A stretch of DNA of 15,404 nt. Source: Candidatus Gastranaerophilales bacterium (GTDB lineage Bacteria; Cyanobacteriota; Vampirovibrionia; Gastranaerophilales; Gastranaerophilaceae). Below are positions 1-7,945 of this stretch, in pieces (the first letter of the stretch is position 1; every line of letters starts with the position of its first letter). The notes beneath the pieces were generated by a model, which saw only the letters and a program-made list of their open reading frames with translations, was not told the DNA's origin and did not search any database. Location: the NCBI GenBank assembly GCA_944324205.1, contig CALUVK010000024.1, positions 1 to 15,404 on the forward strand, given 5' to 3'. The translations under genes and the position numbers were made by a program.

Positions 1-710
1 TTTGCATAGACATTTTGAACATCATCGTGCTCTTCAAGTCTGCCTAATAATCTCATAATATTGATTGCAGTTTTCTCGTCAGTAACTTCTATCGTGTTTT
101 GCGGAATTCTTGTAAATTCTGCAGAAGTTGATTTAAAGCCTTCTTTTTCTAATCCTTCGGTAATAGGCTGGAGATTAGGTATTGAAGTGTATACTTTGTA
201 TTCATCCTCTTCTTCAACTATATCTTCCGCATCCAGATTAATTGCAGCTTCAAAAAGTTTTTCGTAATCCATATCATCTTTATTAAAAGTGATACATCCT
301 TTTTTATCGAACATCCATCCTACACATCCGGTTTCGCCAAGGTTGCCGTTAAACTTTGTAAAATAGCTTCTTATGTCTCCAGCGGTTCTGTTTTTGTTAT
401 CTGTCATAGCTTCAATAACAACAGCAACACCGCCTGCTGCGTATCCTTCATAAGTCATTTCATCATAATTTTCCTGAGAGCCTGAGCCTGCCCCTTTTTC
501 TATTGCTCTTTTAATATTGTCGTTTGGAAGCCCTGCAGCTTTCGCTTTCTCAATAGCCGTTCTCAAACGGAAATTTCCGGCCGGATCAGGTCCGCCCAAT
601 TTTGATGCTACAATAATTTCTCTTGAAAATTTTTGAAATTCTGCTGCTCGAAGAGAGTCAGTTTTAGCTTTTTTATGTTTAATCGTTGACCATTTTGAGT
701 GTCCGCTCAT
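1..710 (-). CDS. yebC: YebC/PmpR family (DUF28) regulatory protein, 3' end cut by window
   Basis: YebC-family proteins are cytoplasmic and about 240-250 residues long. They were described as DNA-binding transcriptional regulators, and some members are now linked to relieving ribosome stalling. The N-terminus reads MSGHSKWSTIKHKKAKTD, the family signature, and about residues 40-125 keep the GGPDPAGNFRLRTAIEKAK and YEGYAAGGVAVVIEAMTDN blocks. The last visible residues are DDVQNVYA, which in the family lie just before the end, so only a few residues and the stop are missing. The start at 710 is supported by an AGGGG ribosome binding site a few bases upstream and by a good promoter at 747-775. 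The gene appears to have its own transcription unit, separated by 253 bp from the operon upstream of it on the same strand. The family is certain; the exact role is not. Confidence 0.96.
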   Translation of the reverse strand, partial: MSGHSKWSTIKHKKAKTDSLRAAEFQKFSREIIVASKLGGPDPAGNFRLRTAIEKAKAAGLPNDNIKRAIEKGAGSGSQENYDEMTYEGYAAGGVAVVIEAMTDNKNRTAGDIRSYFTKFNGNLGETGCVGWMFDKKGCITFNKDDMDYEKLFEAAINLDAEDIVEEEDEYKVYTSIPNLQPITEGLEKEGFKSTSAEFTRIPQNTIEVTDEKTAINIMRLLGRLEEHDDVQNVYA

Positions 711-746
711 AAATATCCCCTTTAATTATCTGGTAATTGCTTTATA

Positions 747-775
747 ATCATACCTAAAACTAAATTTTATAGCAA
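747..775 (-). promoter_or_regulatory. Sigma-70-type promoter for yebC
   Basis: Read on the minus strand, TTGCTA (770-775) and TATGAT (747-752) are separated by exactly 17 bases. They match the -35 and -10 consensus at 4/6 and 5/6. Transcription would start near 740, about 30 bases before the yebC ATG. The rest of 711-963 is AT-rich and shows no gene; I see no convincing terminator there for the operon that ends at 964. Confidence 0.6.
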
Positions 776-963
776 GAGTTCTCAATAAACAGGCAATCGA
801 ATGAACTACTCTGTTGACAAAATCGTGAGATAAAAAATTAACTCCAGTCTTTTCTTTATACTCTCTGGATTGTATATTTTATGTGATTTAGGATAAATGT
901 TATTACACTCTGCAATCAATTTATTTAAGATAACAAAAATAATTGCATAATTTGCATATATAA

Positions 964-1386
964 CTAATTTTTTTTAACATTTTGCTCTGAAATATTTTCT
1001 TCTTTAGTTTCATTAAGCTTTAATTCTGTCTCACGAGCTTTAATCATTGCTTGAATAATTTTATCATCCTGAGATTGTTTTTTTATATCTGCAAAAACCG
1101 CCTTAAGTTCATCTTCGCTTAAGCCCTGTGGAGATTTCATACAAACTACAAGTTTTTCTTTTCTAAATACAAAATAAGATGCAACAATTATACCCCATAG
1201 TAAAATACCTTGTATAATTCCAATGGAAGGGAGTTGTGAGATGTGACTGGAAATATAATTCCAAACTACCATTGCTACAAGTCCCGGAAAAGCTACAAAA
1301 CCTGCACACAAACAGCAAACCACCATTCCGGCTATAATTAAGCCTCGTATTCCCCTGATTTGTATTACATTAATATTTTTTTTCAT
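964..1386 (-). CDS. Small two-helix membrane protein, unknown function
   Basis: I do not recognise this 140-residue protein. It has a short basic N-terminus, two hydrophobic segments (about residues 14-42 and 55-75), then a charged cytoplasm-like tail ending in a Lys/Glu/Asn-rich, probably disordered stretch. The open frame extends three codons further, to a GTG at 1395, but that GTG lies inside the AGGTGA ribosome binding site. The ATG at 1386 is correctly spaced from the site and is the likelier start. The gene overlaps the end of ligA by 17 bases, so it is probably translationally coupled to it and is the last gene of the 6169-964 operon. No catalytic motif is visible. Confidence 0.75.
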   Translation of the reverse strand: MKKNINVIQIRGIRGLIIAGMVVCCLCAGFVAFPGLVAMVVWNYISSHISQLPSIGIIQGILLWGIIVASYFVFRKEKLVVCMKSPQGLSEDELKAVFADIKKQSQDDKIIQAMIKARETELKLNETKEENISEQNVKKN

Positions 1387-3352
1387 CCGCTTCACCTATT
1401 AATTTGAGAAACTCATCCTCATTTAATATTATAACACCTAAATTTTGAGCTTTGTCCAATTTTGAGCCCGGATTATCGCCGGCTACTACATAAGAGGTCT
1501 TTTTAGAAACCGAAGAAGAAGTTTTCCCGCCTCTTGCTTTTATTTTATCACCGGCTTCATCTCTTGTCATGCTTTGTAAAGTTCCGGTTAGTACAAATGT
1601 TTTTCCGCTCAACTCATCCGTACGGTACTGTACAGTATTTTCAAATGCAAAGCCTAAGGTTTTGAATTCTTCAATCAGTTTAATATTTTCGGAATTATGA
1701 AAAAATTCATAAACACTTAAAGCAATTTTCTCCCCGATTCCCTCAATATTTGATAAGCTTTCAGAGGATGCATTCATTAACTCATCCAAATTTGTGAATT
1801 CGGAAGTTATCAAATCAGCAGTCTCTTTCCCGACATGTCTTATAGATAGAGCTGTTATAAATCTTGAAAGGGGACGTTTTCGGCTCTCTTGTATGGAATT
1901 ATACATGTTAGAAGCCGATTTTTCCTTGACTAAATCCAGCTTAAGGAAATCTTCTACTTTAAGTTTATAAAAATCTACGGGAGATTTAACAAGCCCGAGT
2001 GAATATAACTGTGAGATTACGGAAGGACCGATAAAATCTATATCCATAGCCTCTTTTGAAACCCAGTACTCAAGTTTAGCTCTTATTACAGCCGGACATT
2101 TGGGATTTGAGCAGTATAAATTTACTTCGCCCTCTCTTTCTTCTAACGGTGAAGAGCATTCCGGGCAATTCTCCGGCACTTTATACACAGGCAGAGTTTC
2201 ATGTTCAGGCGCATCAACAACCTTAATTACTTTAGGAATAATTTCCGCAGCTTTTTTTATAAGAACCCTGTCTCCTATTCTCACATCAAGTCTTTTTATT
2301 TCGTCAAAGTTATGCAGACTTGCACGTGAGACCGTGCTTCCTGCAAGCAGCACCGGCTCTAATATAGCAACAGGAGTGACAGCACCGGTTTTTCCTACCC
2401 CGATTTCTATATTAAGAAGCTTTGTCGATATCTCTTCAGGCGGAAATTTAAAAGCTGTAGCCCATTTAGGCGCACGCGAAGTAAATCCGAGTTCTCTTTG
2501 AAATGCAAAACTATTCACTTTTATAACAACGCCGTCAGTTGCATAATCTAAATCAAAACGCTTTGTTTCCCACTCTTTACAGAAATCTACCGCACCTTCT
2601 ATATCCTTTACAAGTCTTATGTTAGGGTTTGTTTTAAATCCGATTTTTTTAAGATATTGCAAACTGTCCCAATGCGTCTTTGGCATAGTTTCAGCTTTTT
2701 CTACTATAGCGGTATAAGTAAACATTGATAAGTCACGTTTTGCGGTAACAGAACTATCAAGCTGCCGCAGAGAACCTGCCGCAGCATTTCTCGGGTTTGC
2801 AAAAGGTTTTTCAGACTCTTTATTAAGTTTCTCAAAAGAACTTACCGGCATATAAATTTCGCCTCGAACTTCTATATCAGCTTTTTCAAAAAGTTTTAAC
2901 GGAATTGCTTTTATGGTTTTGAGATTTTGCGTTATTTCTTCACCTGAAATTCCGTCTCCTCGTGTTGCGCCGTGTACGAAAATCCCGTTTTCATACCTCA
3001 GGGCTATTGCAAGTCCGTCGATTTTTAATTCACATACGAGTTCAACATTATCTCCGCATTCTTTTGTTACTCTTTCGTACCATTTTCTTAATTCATCATA
3101 GTTATAAGTATTATCCAGACTATAAAGCCTGTATTTGTGTTTAACTTCATCAAAAGAACTGCTTAAGCCACCTACTCTTTGAGTCGGACTATCTGCAGTT
3201 ATAAGCTCCGGATACTTATCTTCAAGTTCCTTTAACTCTGAAAAAAGCTTATCATATTCAAAGTCACTGACCAGCGGATTATCAAGCACGTAATAATTAT
3301 AAGCATACTTATTTAATTCATCTTTTAAAAAATTAATCCTGCTCTCTGACAT
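1370..3352 (-). CDS. ligA: NAD-dependent DNA ligase LigA
   Basis: LigA seals nicks in duplex DNA during replication and repair, using NAD+ to form a ligase-AMP intermediate. At 660 residues it has the usual length and every domain. An N-terminal Ia domain carries YxLDxPxxxDxEYD. The adenylation domain has the nucleotide-accepting lysine in KIDG (residues 110-113). An OB fold follows, then a four-cysteine zinc finger (Cys 396, 399, 414 and 419), helix-hairpin-helix repeats (about 500-575) and a C-terminal BRCT domain (about 585-655, with GKTFVLTGTL). The start at 3352 has a strong AAGGAG site five bases upstream, located inside the end of the preceding gene, which it overlaps by 20 bases. It is the fourth gene of an envelope-type operon, an unusual setting for a replication enzyme. 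Confidence 0.98.
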   Translation of the reverse strand: MSESRINFLKDELNKYAYNYYVLDNPLVSDFEYDKLFSELKELEDKYPELITADSPTQRVGGLSSSFDEVKHKYRLYSLDNTYNYDELRKWYERVTKECGDNVELVCELKIDGLAIALRYENGIFVHGATRGDGISGEEITQNLKTIKAIPLKLFEKADIEVRGEIYMPVSSFEKLNKESEKPFANPRNAAAGSLRQLDSSVTAKRDLSMFTYTAIVEKAETMPKTHWDSLQYLKKIGFKTNPNIRLVKDIEGAVDFCKEWETKRFDLDYATDGVVIKVNSFAFQRELGFTSRAPKWATAFKFPPEEISTKLLNIEIGVGKTGAVTPVAILEPVLLAGSTVSRASLHNFDEIKRLDVRIGDRVLIKKAAEIIPKVIKVVDAPEHETLPVYKVPENCPECSSPLEEREGEVNLYCSNPKCPAVIRAKLEYWVSKEAMDIDFIGPSVISQLYSLGLVKSPVDFYKLKVEDFLKLDLVKEKSASNMYNSIQESRKRPLSRFITALSIRHVGKETADLITSEFTNLDELMNASSESLSNIEGIGEKIALSVYEFFHNSENIKLIEEFKTLGFAFENTVQYRTDELSGKTFVLTGTLQSMTRDEAGDKIKARGGKTSSSVSKKTSYVVAGDNPGSKLDKAQNLGVIILNEDEFLKLIGEADEKKY

Positions 3353-4598
3353 AACTGCTCCTTATAACCGCCGCCATTATCCAGAATGTAAACTGTATTT
3401 GCGGCCTAAAAAATACAGTATCAACAAATCCATGTATTAATATCCCGATAATTGAAATCAATGCGGCTAAAACATAAATACTGCCGGATTTTTTCAGAGC
3501 AGTCTTAATTGTAAATATAATAAAACCTAAAAATGCAAGTAATGCAAAAATACCGCTTTCTACAGCTGTTTCAAGATAAATATTATAAGCGCTTAAAGCA
3601 TCAAATCCTGTCTTCATATAGAGCCCGTAAATTTCTCTGAAATTCTGATTACCGACTCCTATTCCCAGCAGCCAGTTATCTTTAAACATATGAATACAAG
3701 ACTGGTAAACATTAAACCTGAAAGAATTAGAGCTGTCACTTCGCATTGCAAATATTGAAAATATTCTTGCTCTTAAAGAAGTTATTGAAACAATAACAAA
3801 AGATAAAACCAGTACCAGACAAGAAGCCAGTATTACGAAAAACCTTTTTAATTTCGGCTCTAAAGCTTTATATATAAAAACACTCAATACTGCTAATTGA
3901 GCAAAGAAAGCAATATACGCCCCCCTGCAACCGGTAAAGATAAGTGCAGAAGCTGATACAACACCAAGCGGGATGCCAAACCTTTTAGGCAGTGCAATTA
4001 ATGCCGGAATACAAGCTAATAAATAGCCGCCAAAGAGGTTTGGATTATAAGGCTTTAATGTGCCGTAAACTCTTGTCATAACTTCTTCCGGATTAAGTCT
4101 TGATGTGTCCTGCCAACCGGAAATCTCTCCTACCGATAAGAAGTTCTGCATAAATGCAGCAGCCGTTTCAATAGCAATACAAATTGCGTAAGCAAAAAAT
4201 ATATACTTAATTTTGTCTTTGTTATCCTTAAAGTAGTGCACCATTGCAACATAAAAACCAAGATAAGTAAGAGTTTTAAAAAAGCCTTTCAAACTCAAAC
4301 AGAATAAGCTTGAGCCTGCAACACTTATTATAACAAACATGAAATAGGCAAGCAGAAACTTATCTGCAGCATTTAATTCAAAACCTTCTCCTTTTTTAGT
4401 AAAAATCTTTACAATTGTAAGCAAAATTGCAAAAAGACCGAAATAACCTATAAAATCCGACTGTGCAAAAGTAGCCGAAAGTATTAAAAGCAGTACATCC
4501 GCTCCGATAAGCAGGTCTATTTTTTGTAAAAAAAAGCTTTTGTTGTAAAAAGGTTCAAAAATTTTTTGTGAATAAGACAATATTGTATTAAGAAACAT
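3333..4598 (-). CDS. O-antigen ligase / IctB-family polytopic membrane protein
   Basis: This 421-residue protein has about ten or more hydrophobic segments along its whole length, so it sits in the inner membrane. It belongs to the Wzy/WaaL superfamily, whose members transfer or polymerise lipid-linked glycans. It has the CRGA motif (residues 224-227) and a C-terminal conserved loop around LGIGVGNQNFREIYGLY (from 311). The segments GWQD (161-164), TRVYGTLKPYNPNLFGGYLL (175-194) and HGFVDTVFFRPQIQF (389-403) most resemble the cyanobacterial IctB branch, once proposed as a bicarbonate transporter. Which sugar or lipid it handles cannot be told. It lies 6 bp downstream of the DUF4330 gene and shares the operon with a heptose-type kinase, which favours an envelope-glycan role over carbon uptake. 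A ribosome binding site (AGGGA) overlaps the preceding stop codon. Confidence 0.85.
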   Translation of the reverse strand: MFLNTILSYSQKIFEPFYNKSFFLQKIDLLIGADVLLLILSATFAQSDFIGYFGLFAILLTIVKIFTKKGEGFELNAADKFLLAYFMFVIISVAGSSLFCLSLKGFFKTLTYLGFYVAMVHYFKDNKDKIKYIFFAYAICIAIETAAAFMQNFLSVGEISGWQDTSRLNPEEVMTRVYGTLKPYNPNLFGGYLLACIPALIALPKRFGIPLGVVSASALIFTGCRGAYIAFFAQLAVLSVFIYKALEPKLKRFFVILASCLVLVLSFVIVSITSLRARIFSIFAMRSDSSNSFRFNVYQSCIHMFKDNWLLGIGVGNQNFREIYGLYMKTGFDALSAYNIYLETAVESGIFALLAFLGFIIFTIKTALKKSGSIYVLAALISIIGILIHGFVDTVFFRPQIQFTFWIMAAVIRSSYVREQD

Positions 4599-4604
4599 TT
4601 TTCC

Positions 4605-5141
4605 CTAACCTACAAGATTATTAGCGCCGGCATCTTCTACTTCAACCTCAGAAGACACTCTTACATCCGAAATTGTCCCGTTAAATTTGTAGCTTTCACC
4701 TTCTAATGTAACAGGAAGTCCCATTTTAATTTTATTACCGCCTACAACAGCTCCGTCTTTTGTTATTTTTGCAGTATCGGAAATTGTAATAACAGCGTCG
4801 TAAATTGCAGGCTGTGCCGGATCTTGTATTAAAATATACTGTTCTTTAGCCTTTTGTGAAGGTAAAGCGGTTTTTCTTGATTCAGAGCTGACTTTAACAA
4901 CATTTAACTCCGTATAAGGAACATTTCTTATTGTAATAAATGTTTTATCATTAGACTTAATCGGGAATTCTTCTCCTGTCACCGTTACACCGCGCAGAAA
5001 CACCTGAAAAGTAATCGGAGAAGTTGCTTCTATCTGTTTGTCAGCAGTCTGTCTAAAGTGTTTTGCAGTCATAACACCGACAGCAAGAGCAATTATAACC
5101 CCTAAAACTATTATGATATCAACGATATTAAGTTTTTTCAT
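4605..5141 (-). CDS. DUF4330 family membrane-anchored protein
   Basis: The 178-residue protein has one N-terminal hydrophobic helix (about residues 7-25) after MKKLN, acting as an uncleaved anchor or signal. The rest is a mostly beta-type domain that would lie outside the cytoplasmic membrane. The layout, and the closing block GNKIKMGLPVTLEGESYKF near residues 135-155, match DUF4330, a family common in cyanobacteria with no assigned function. The start at 5141 is set by GGAGTG about nine bases upstream, which overlaps the stop of the kinase gene. Only 6 bp separate its stop from the O-antigen-ligase-like gene, so a shared envelope role is plausible; that is inference from context. Confidence 0.82.
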   Translation of the reverse strand: MKKLNIVDIIIVLGVIIALAVGVMTAKHFRQTADKQIEATSPITFQVFLRGVTVTGEEFPIKSNDKTFITIRNVPYTELNVVKVSSESRKTALPSQKAKEQYILIQDPAQPAIYDAVITISDTAKITKDGAVVGGNKIKMGLPVTLEGESYKFNGTISDVRVSSEVEVEDAGANNLVG

Positions 5142-5155
5142 TTACAATTTCACTC

Positions 5156-6169
5156 CTATATTTCTAACATAATACGTTCCGGAACAGATTTTAAAATTTC
5201 TTCTATAGATGTAGTTGCACATCCGTATTGTTTAATAACAATACCTGCTGCGATATTTCCTATAACTGCAGCATAAACAGGCTCCGCTCCTATTGCAAGA
5301 GCCAGAGTATATAAAGCAGTCACTGTATCACCGGCACCGGTTACATCAAAAACTTCTGCCTTATTGAAAACGGGAATATGAGTATATTTATTATTTTTTT
5401 CAATAACCACCATACCCTCTGAGCCGCAAGTTATAAGTACAGCTTCTGCCAGAGTATCCTCTAAAAGTTTATTTCCCGCCTTTAAAAAATCGTCTTTATT
5501 TTTTAAATAATATCCGACATATTTTTGAGTATCCGGAAGATTCGGTGTCATAGAAGTTATCCCCCTATAACGGTTCAAATCCCTTTGAGCATCTACAATA
5601 ACTTTTTTATTATATTTATGAGCAGTGTCACAAACTGCTTTTATTACATTATCAGTAAGAGTTCCTATATGATAATCTGATAAAATAACCGCATCATGCA
5701 AAGGTACAAGTTTTTTTATCTCTTCAATCATTTTATCTTCAGTTTCCTTTGAAAGCGGTGCATTTGTCTGTCGGTCAATTCTTACAATCTGCTGTGTGAT
5801 TGAATGTGAACAAGAACCTGATATTCTTGTTTTGGTAATCGTTTTTCTTTCTTTATCAGTTATTAAAGCGGAACAATCTATATTAGCATCTTCAAAAGCA
5901 TTCTTTAAATCCTGCGCCTGATAATCATCTCCGATAATTCCTATAACAGAAACATTCCCGCCATTAATTTCGGAAACGTTATGAGCAGCATTGGAAGCTC
6001 CGCCTAAAATAAACTTTGTATGCGTATGCTGAAGTATTAAAACAGGGGCTTCTCTTGAAATTCTCTCCGTATCGCCATAGACCATTTCATCAAGCGCTAA
6101 GTCACCTACGACAAGTATTTTAGCCTCGCCGAGTTTTTTGATATAACTTTCTAATCTTTCTTTATCCAT
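5156..6169 (-). CDS. PfkB-family sugar kinase, heptose-7-phosphate kinase type (HldE/RfaE N-domain)
   Basis: This 337-residue protein is a PfkB/ribokinase-fold kinase. ERISREAPVLIL (residues 35-46), GGASNAAHNV (56-65) and RYRGITSMTPN (200-210) match the kinase half of HldE/RfaE, which makes D-glycero-D-manno-heptose 1,7-bisphosphate for LPS inner core or S-layer glycans. The phosphoryl-transfer motif DVTGAGD (275-281) is intact, with Asp281 as the expected base. The adenylyltransferase half is absent, so this is a stand-alone kinase (RfaE1 or HldA type). One oddity is that the usual SDYxKG reads SDYHIG (164-169). It is the first gene of the five-gene operon, and its ATG at 6169 follows a GAGAG site. 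Another sugar phosphate as substrate cannot be excluded. Confidence 0.85.
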   Translation of the reverse strand: MDKERLESYIKKLGEAKILVVGDLALDEMVYGDTERISREAPVLILQHTHTKFILGGASNAAHNVSEINGGNVSVIGIIGDDYQAQDLKNAFEDANIDCSALITDKERKTITKTRISGSCSHSITQQIVRIDRQTNAPLSKETEDKMIEEIKKLVPLHDAVILSDYHIGTLTDNVIKAVCDTAHKYNKKVIVDAQRDLNRYRGITSMTPNLPDTQKYVGYYLKNKDDFLKAGNKLLEDTLAEAVLITCGSEGMVVIEKNNKYTHIPVFNKAEVFDVTGAGDTVTALYTLALAIGAEPVYAAVIGNIAAGIVIKQYGCATTSIEEILKSVPERIMLEI

Positions 6170-6186
6170 TTCAATCTCTCTTATGA

Positions 6187-6215
6187 TTGCCTATTCGCAA
6201 AATATCAGATATAAT
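6187..6215 (+). promoter_or_regulatory. Sigma-70-type promoter for the 6256 gene
   Basis: TTGCCT (6187-6192) and a perfect TATAAT (6210-6215) are separated by 17 bases, giving a transcript start near 6222. This lies between two divergent genes. It also shows that the open frame starting with TTG at 6187 cannot be the real start, because that TTG is part of the -35 element. A minus-strand promoter for the kinase operon must lie in the same 86 bp, but I could not resolve one with confidence. Confidence 0.65.
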
Positions 6216-6255
6216 ATGTTTATATCATACTACAAAAAAGAAAAGAGAGTCATAC

Positions 6256-7101
6256 ATGGCTGGCAAGAATGTTTTTAACAATAAAGACACAATGGATATT
6301 AACGAATTAGCATCCTTAAATGATGATATCTCACCTGAATTAATAGAACAGCTTCAGCAAAAATTAACTCAGGATGCACAAAACTTAAATGCAGAGAGTA
6401 CTGCACAAAACCAGCCGGCTTTTAATATAAATGATGATGCTACATTATTTGAAGAACCATCAGCTGCTGCAAATCCGGGACAAGAGGTAAAAATAGAAGG
6501 AGAAGTTCCAAAGGAGCCGGCACCGGTAAAAAAAGATATTAATCTTGATAAAAACTTTGACGATAATTTTATAAAAAAATATAAAGCAAAATTAAATAAA
6601 CAACAAAATGAGTCTCAAGAAAAAAACGAGGCAGAAAGTACAATTAGCAGTGCCGCTTTTGCAGAAACATCGCAGCAAGAAGATATTGAAAAAATTTCTA
6701 ACGGTAATATTACAGAAAGAAAAATTACTCCTGAACAAAAAAATTATAATGACAGCCTTGATTTTTTGGATGGAAATATTAAATATTCCAAATATGTAAT
6801 CTATATTGATCCACAAAATGTTGATTTTATTGAAGGATTGACTGTTAAAGAACGTAAAAACTTAATAAACAAAATCCTAAAAGAACAAAATGATATTGCT
6901 ATTACAAAACAACGTTTCAGAATCATTCAAACAGTTTTAAGACATGCAATCGTTGCCATATTAACAATCGCAATATCAATTCCGATTATTTATATAACTA
7001 TTAATGCTTCTTTAGAAACAACTATAAACAACTACAGACGCTCTCAATCTATATTTCAAACATTATATAAAGAAAAAGGCAAGATTCAGTCTATGCGCTA
7101 G
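6256..7101 (+). CDS. Unknown acidic protein with one C-terminal membrane helix
   Basis: I do not recognise this 281-residue protein. Residues 1 to about 160 are hydrophilic and rich in Glu, Gln, Asn, Lys and Ala, with no obvious fold, and are probably disordered or coiled. Residues about 175-225 look folded (KYVIYIDPQNVDFIEGL followed by a charged helix). A single hydrophobic helix spans about 231-249, and a basic tail of about 32 residues follows. The absence of a signal peptide suggests a cytoplasmic N-terminal domain held at the membrane from its C-terminal side. The ATG at 6256 (MAGKNVF) is chosen over the TTG at 6187, which falls in the promoter; GAGAG precedes it. It is a single-gene unit, divergent from the kinase operon and ending inside the stop of the next, convergent gene. 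Confidence 0.72.
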   Translation: MAGKNVFNNKDTMDINELASLNDDISPELIEQLQQKLTQDAQNLNAESTAQNQPAFNINDDATLFEEPSAAANPGQEVKIEGEVPKEPAPVKKDINLDKNFDDNFIKKYKAKLNKQQNESQEKNEAESTISSAAFAETSQQEDIEKISNGNITERKITPEQKNYNDSLDFLDGNIKYSKYVIYIDPQNVDFIEGLTVKERKNLINKILKEQNDIAITKQRFRIIQTVLRHAIVAILTIAISIPIIYITINASLETTINNYRRSQSIFQTLYKEKGKIQSMR

Positions 7102-7802
7102 CTTTTTTTGCATTCTTCTAAAATATAATCAGCTGCTGATAAGCCTAAACTGTAACCGCCTATTGATGCAGCAACAAATCCAATTCCTTTTAATGCTCCA
7201 GGCAAAAATCTTAGAGATTTATTAAATATTTTTTTAGTAGCACAATAATCTTTTAATGCTTCAGCCTGTTTTGTTAAGAAACTGCTATCTTTATACCAGC
7301 CTTCTCTTTTAACCGCAACTTTTTTACCGGTAATCGAATCTTTTTCCATTTTTGGCATTCCAATAAATCTTTTAGCCAATGCTTCGCTTCCAAACATTGC
7401 TCCAAGAGCCAGAGCTTCTCTCGAAAAAGCTTCAGCCTTGTCATCTGCACAAGCGACTTTAACAGCTCCTGTTGCTACAATTAATGGATTTATATGATCT
7501 GCAGTAAAATTAACAACTTTGCTCACACCATTCATTAATTTACCAGTTTTGGAAAGATTTTTAATAGCTTCTTCTGCACTTACAATACCTGTAGCTACAG
7601 CATTTGAAGATTCTCTTGCAATATTAGCAACACCTTTTGCAGCATTAGTAACCTGACCGGCAGCAATATCAAAGTTCATAACTCCTACGAACGGATTGTT
7701 GGCAGACATTGCATTAATTCCTTTGTCTGCTCTTCTTGAAGAAAATATTCCGCTTGATACTATTGATGGCATAAATGATGAAATTGCTAAACCTGATGTC
7801 AT
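7098..7802 (-). CDS. Unknown Ala/Gly/Ser-rich protein
   Basis: I do not recognise this 234-residue protein. It is rich in small residues, with several mildly hydrophobic stretches (around residues 45-70, 100-115, 125-140 and a clearer one at about 200-225 with LPGALKGIGFVAASIGGY) and basic linkers between them. There is no classical signal peptide and no enzyme motif. The open frame runs ten codons further, to a GTG at 7832, but the ATG at 7802 follows a good AAGGAAAG ribosome binding site and has a promoter just upstream (7822-7850), so it is preferred. The TAG stop overlaps the stop of the convergent gene through one CTAG. Its composition suggests a membrane-associated helical protein, but no role can be assigned. 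Confidence 0.7.
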   Translation of the reverse strand: MTSGLAISSFMPSIVSSGIFSSRRADKGINAMSANNPFVGVMNFDIAAGQVTNAAKGVANIARESSNAVATGIVSAEEAIKNLSKTGKLMNGVSKVVNFTADHINPLIVATGAVKVACADDKAEAFSREALALGAMFGSEALAKRFIGMPKMEKDSITGKKVAVKREGWYKDSSFLTKQAEALKDYCATKKIFNKSLRFLPGALKGIGFVAASIGGYSLGLSAADYILEECKKS

Positions 7803-7821
7803 GTACTTTCCTTCACTACAT

Positions 7822-7850
7822 ACTATAAACACACTTTGTATTTATATAAA
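7822..7850 (-). promoter_or_regulatory. Probable promoter for the 7802 gene
   Basis: On the minus strand, TTTATA (7845-7850) and TATAGT (7822-7827) are separated by 17 bases, matching consensus at 4/6 and 5/6. The transcript would begin about 12-15 bases before the AAGGAAAG site. The region is very AT-rich, so chance matches are common. Confidence 0.45.
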
Positions 7851-7922
7851 GTATTTTTGTAAAATAAAATTGCATGAAAATCTTAAAATTTTACAAAACT
7901 TTACATAGTAAAACGCCATCAG

Positions 7923-7945
7923 GGCTAGGCTTACAGGCCTAAGCC
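7923..7945 (-). terminator. Hairpin overlapping the end of the CNNM/CBS gene, possible terminator
   Basis: GGCTAGGC (7923-7930) can pair with GCCTAAGCC (7937-7945) around a six-base loop, with one bulged base. The hairpin contains the TAG stop of the 9282-7939 gene. On the minus strand it is followed by CCTGATGGCGTTTT, a weak U-run with its own small GCC/GGC stem. It is one of the few GC-rich inverted repeats in the window and sits where a terminator is expected, but the U-tract is short. Confidence 0.42.

Noticed and set aside
2100..2501. 133-residue open frame on the plus strand opposite ligA
   Set aside because: It is antisense to the conserved OB-fold and zinc-finger part of ligA, has no ribosome binding site and has the composition of a frame shadow.
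6187..6255. Upstream extension of the 6256 gene from a TTG start
   Set aside because: The TTG is inside the -35 box of a near-consensus promoter, and the extra residues would cross the -10 box and the transcript start.
7803..7832. Ten-codon upstream extension of the 7802 gene from a GTG
   Set aside because: The ATG at 7802 has a proper AAGGAAAG site, and the extension covers that site and the -10 element.
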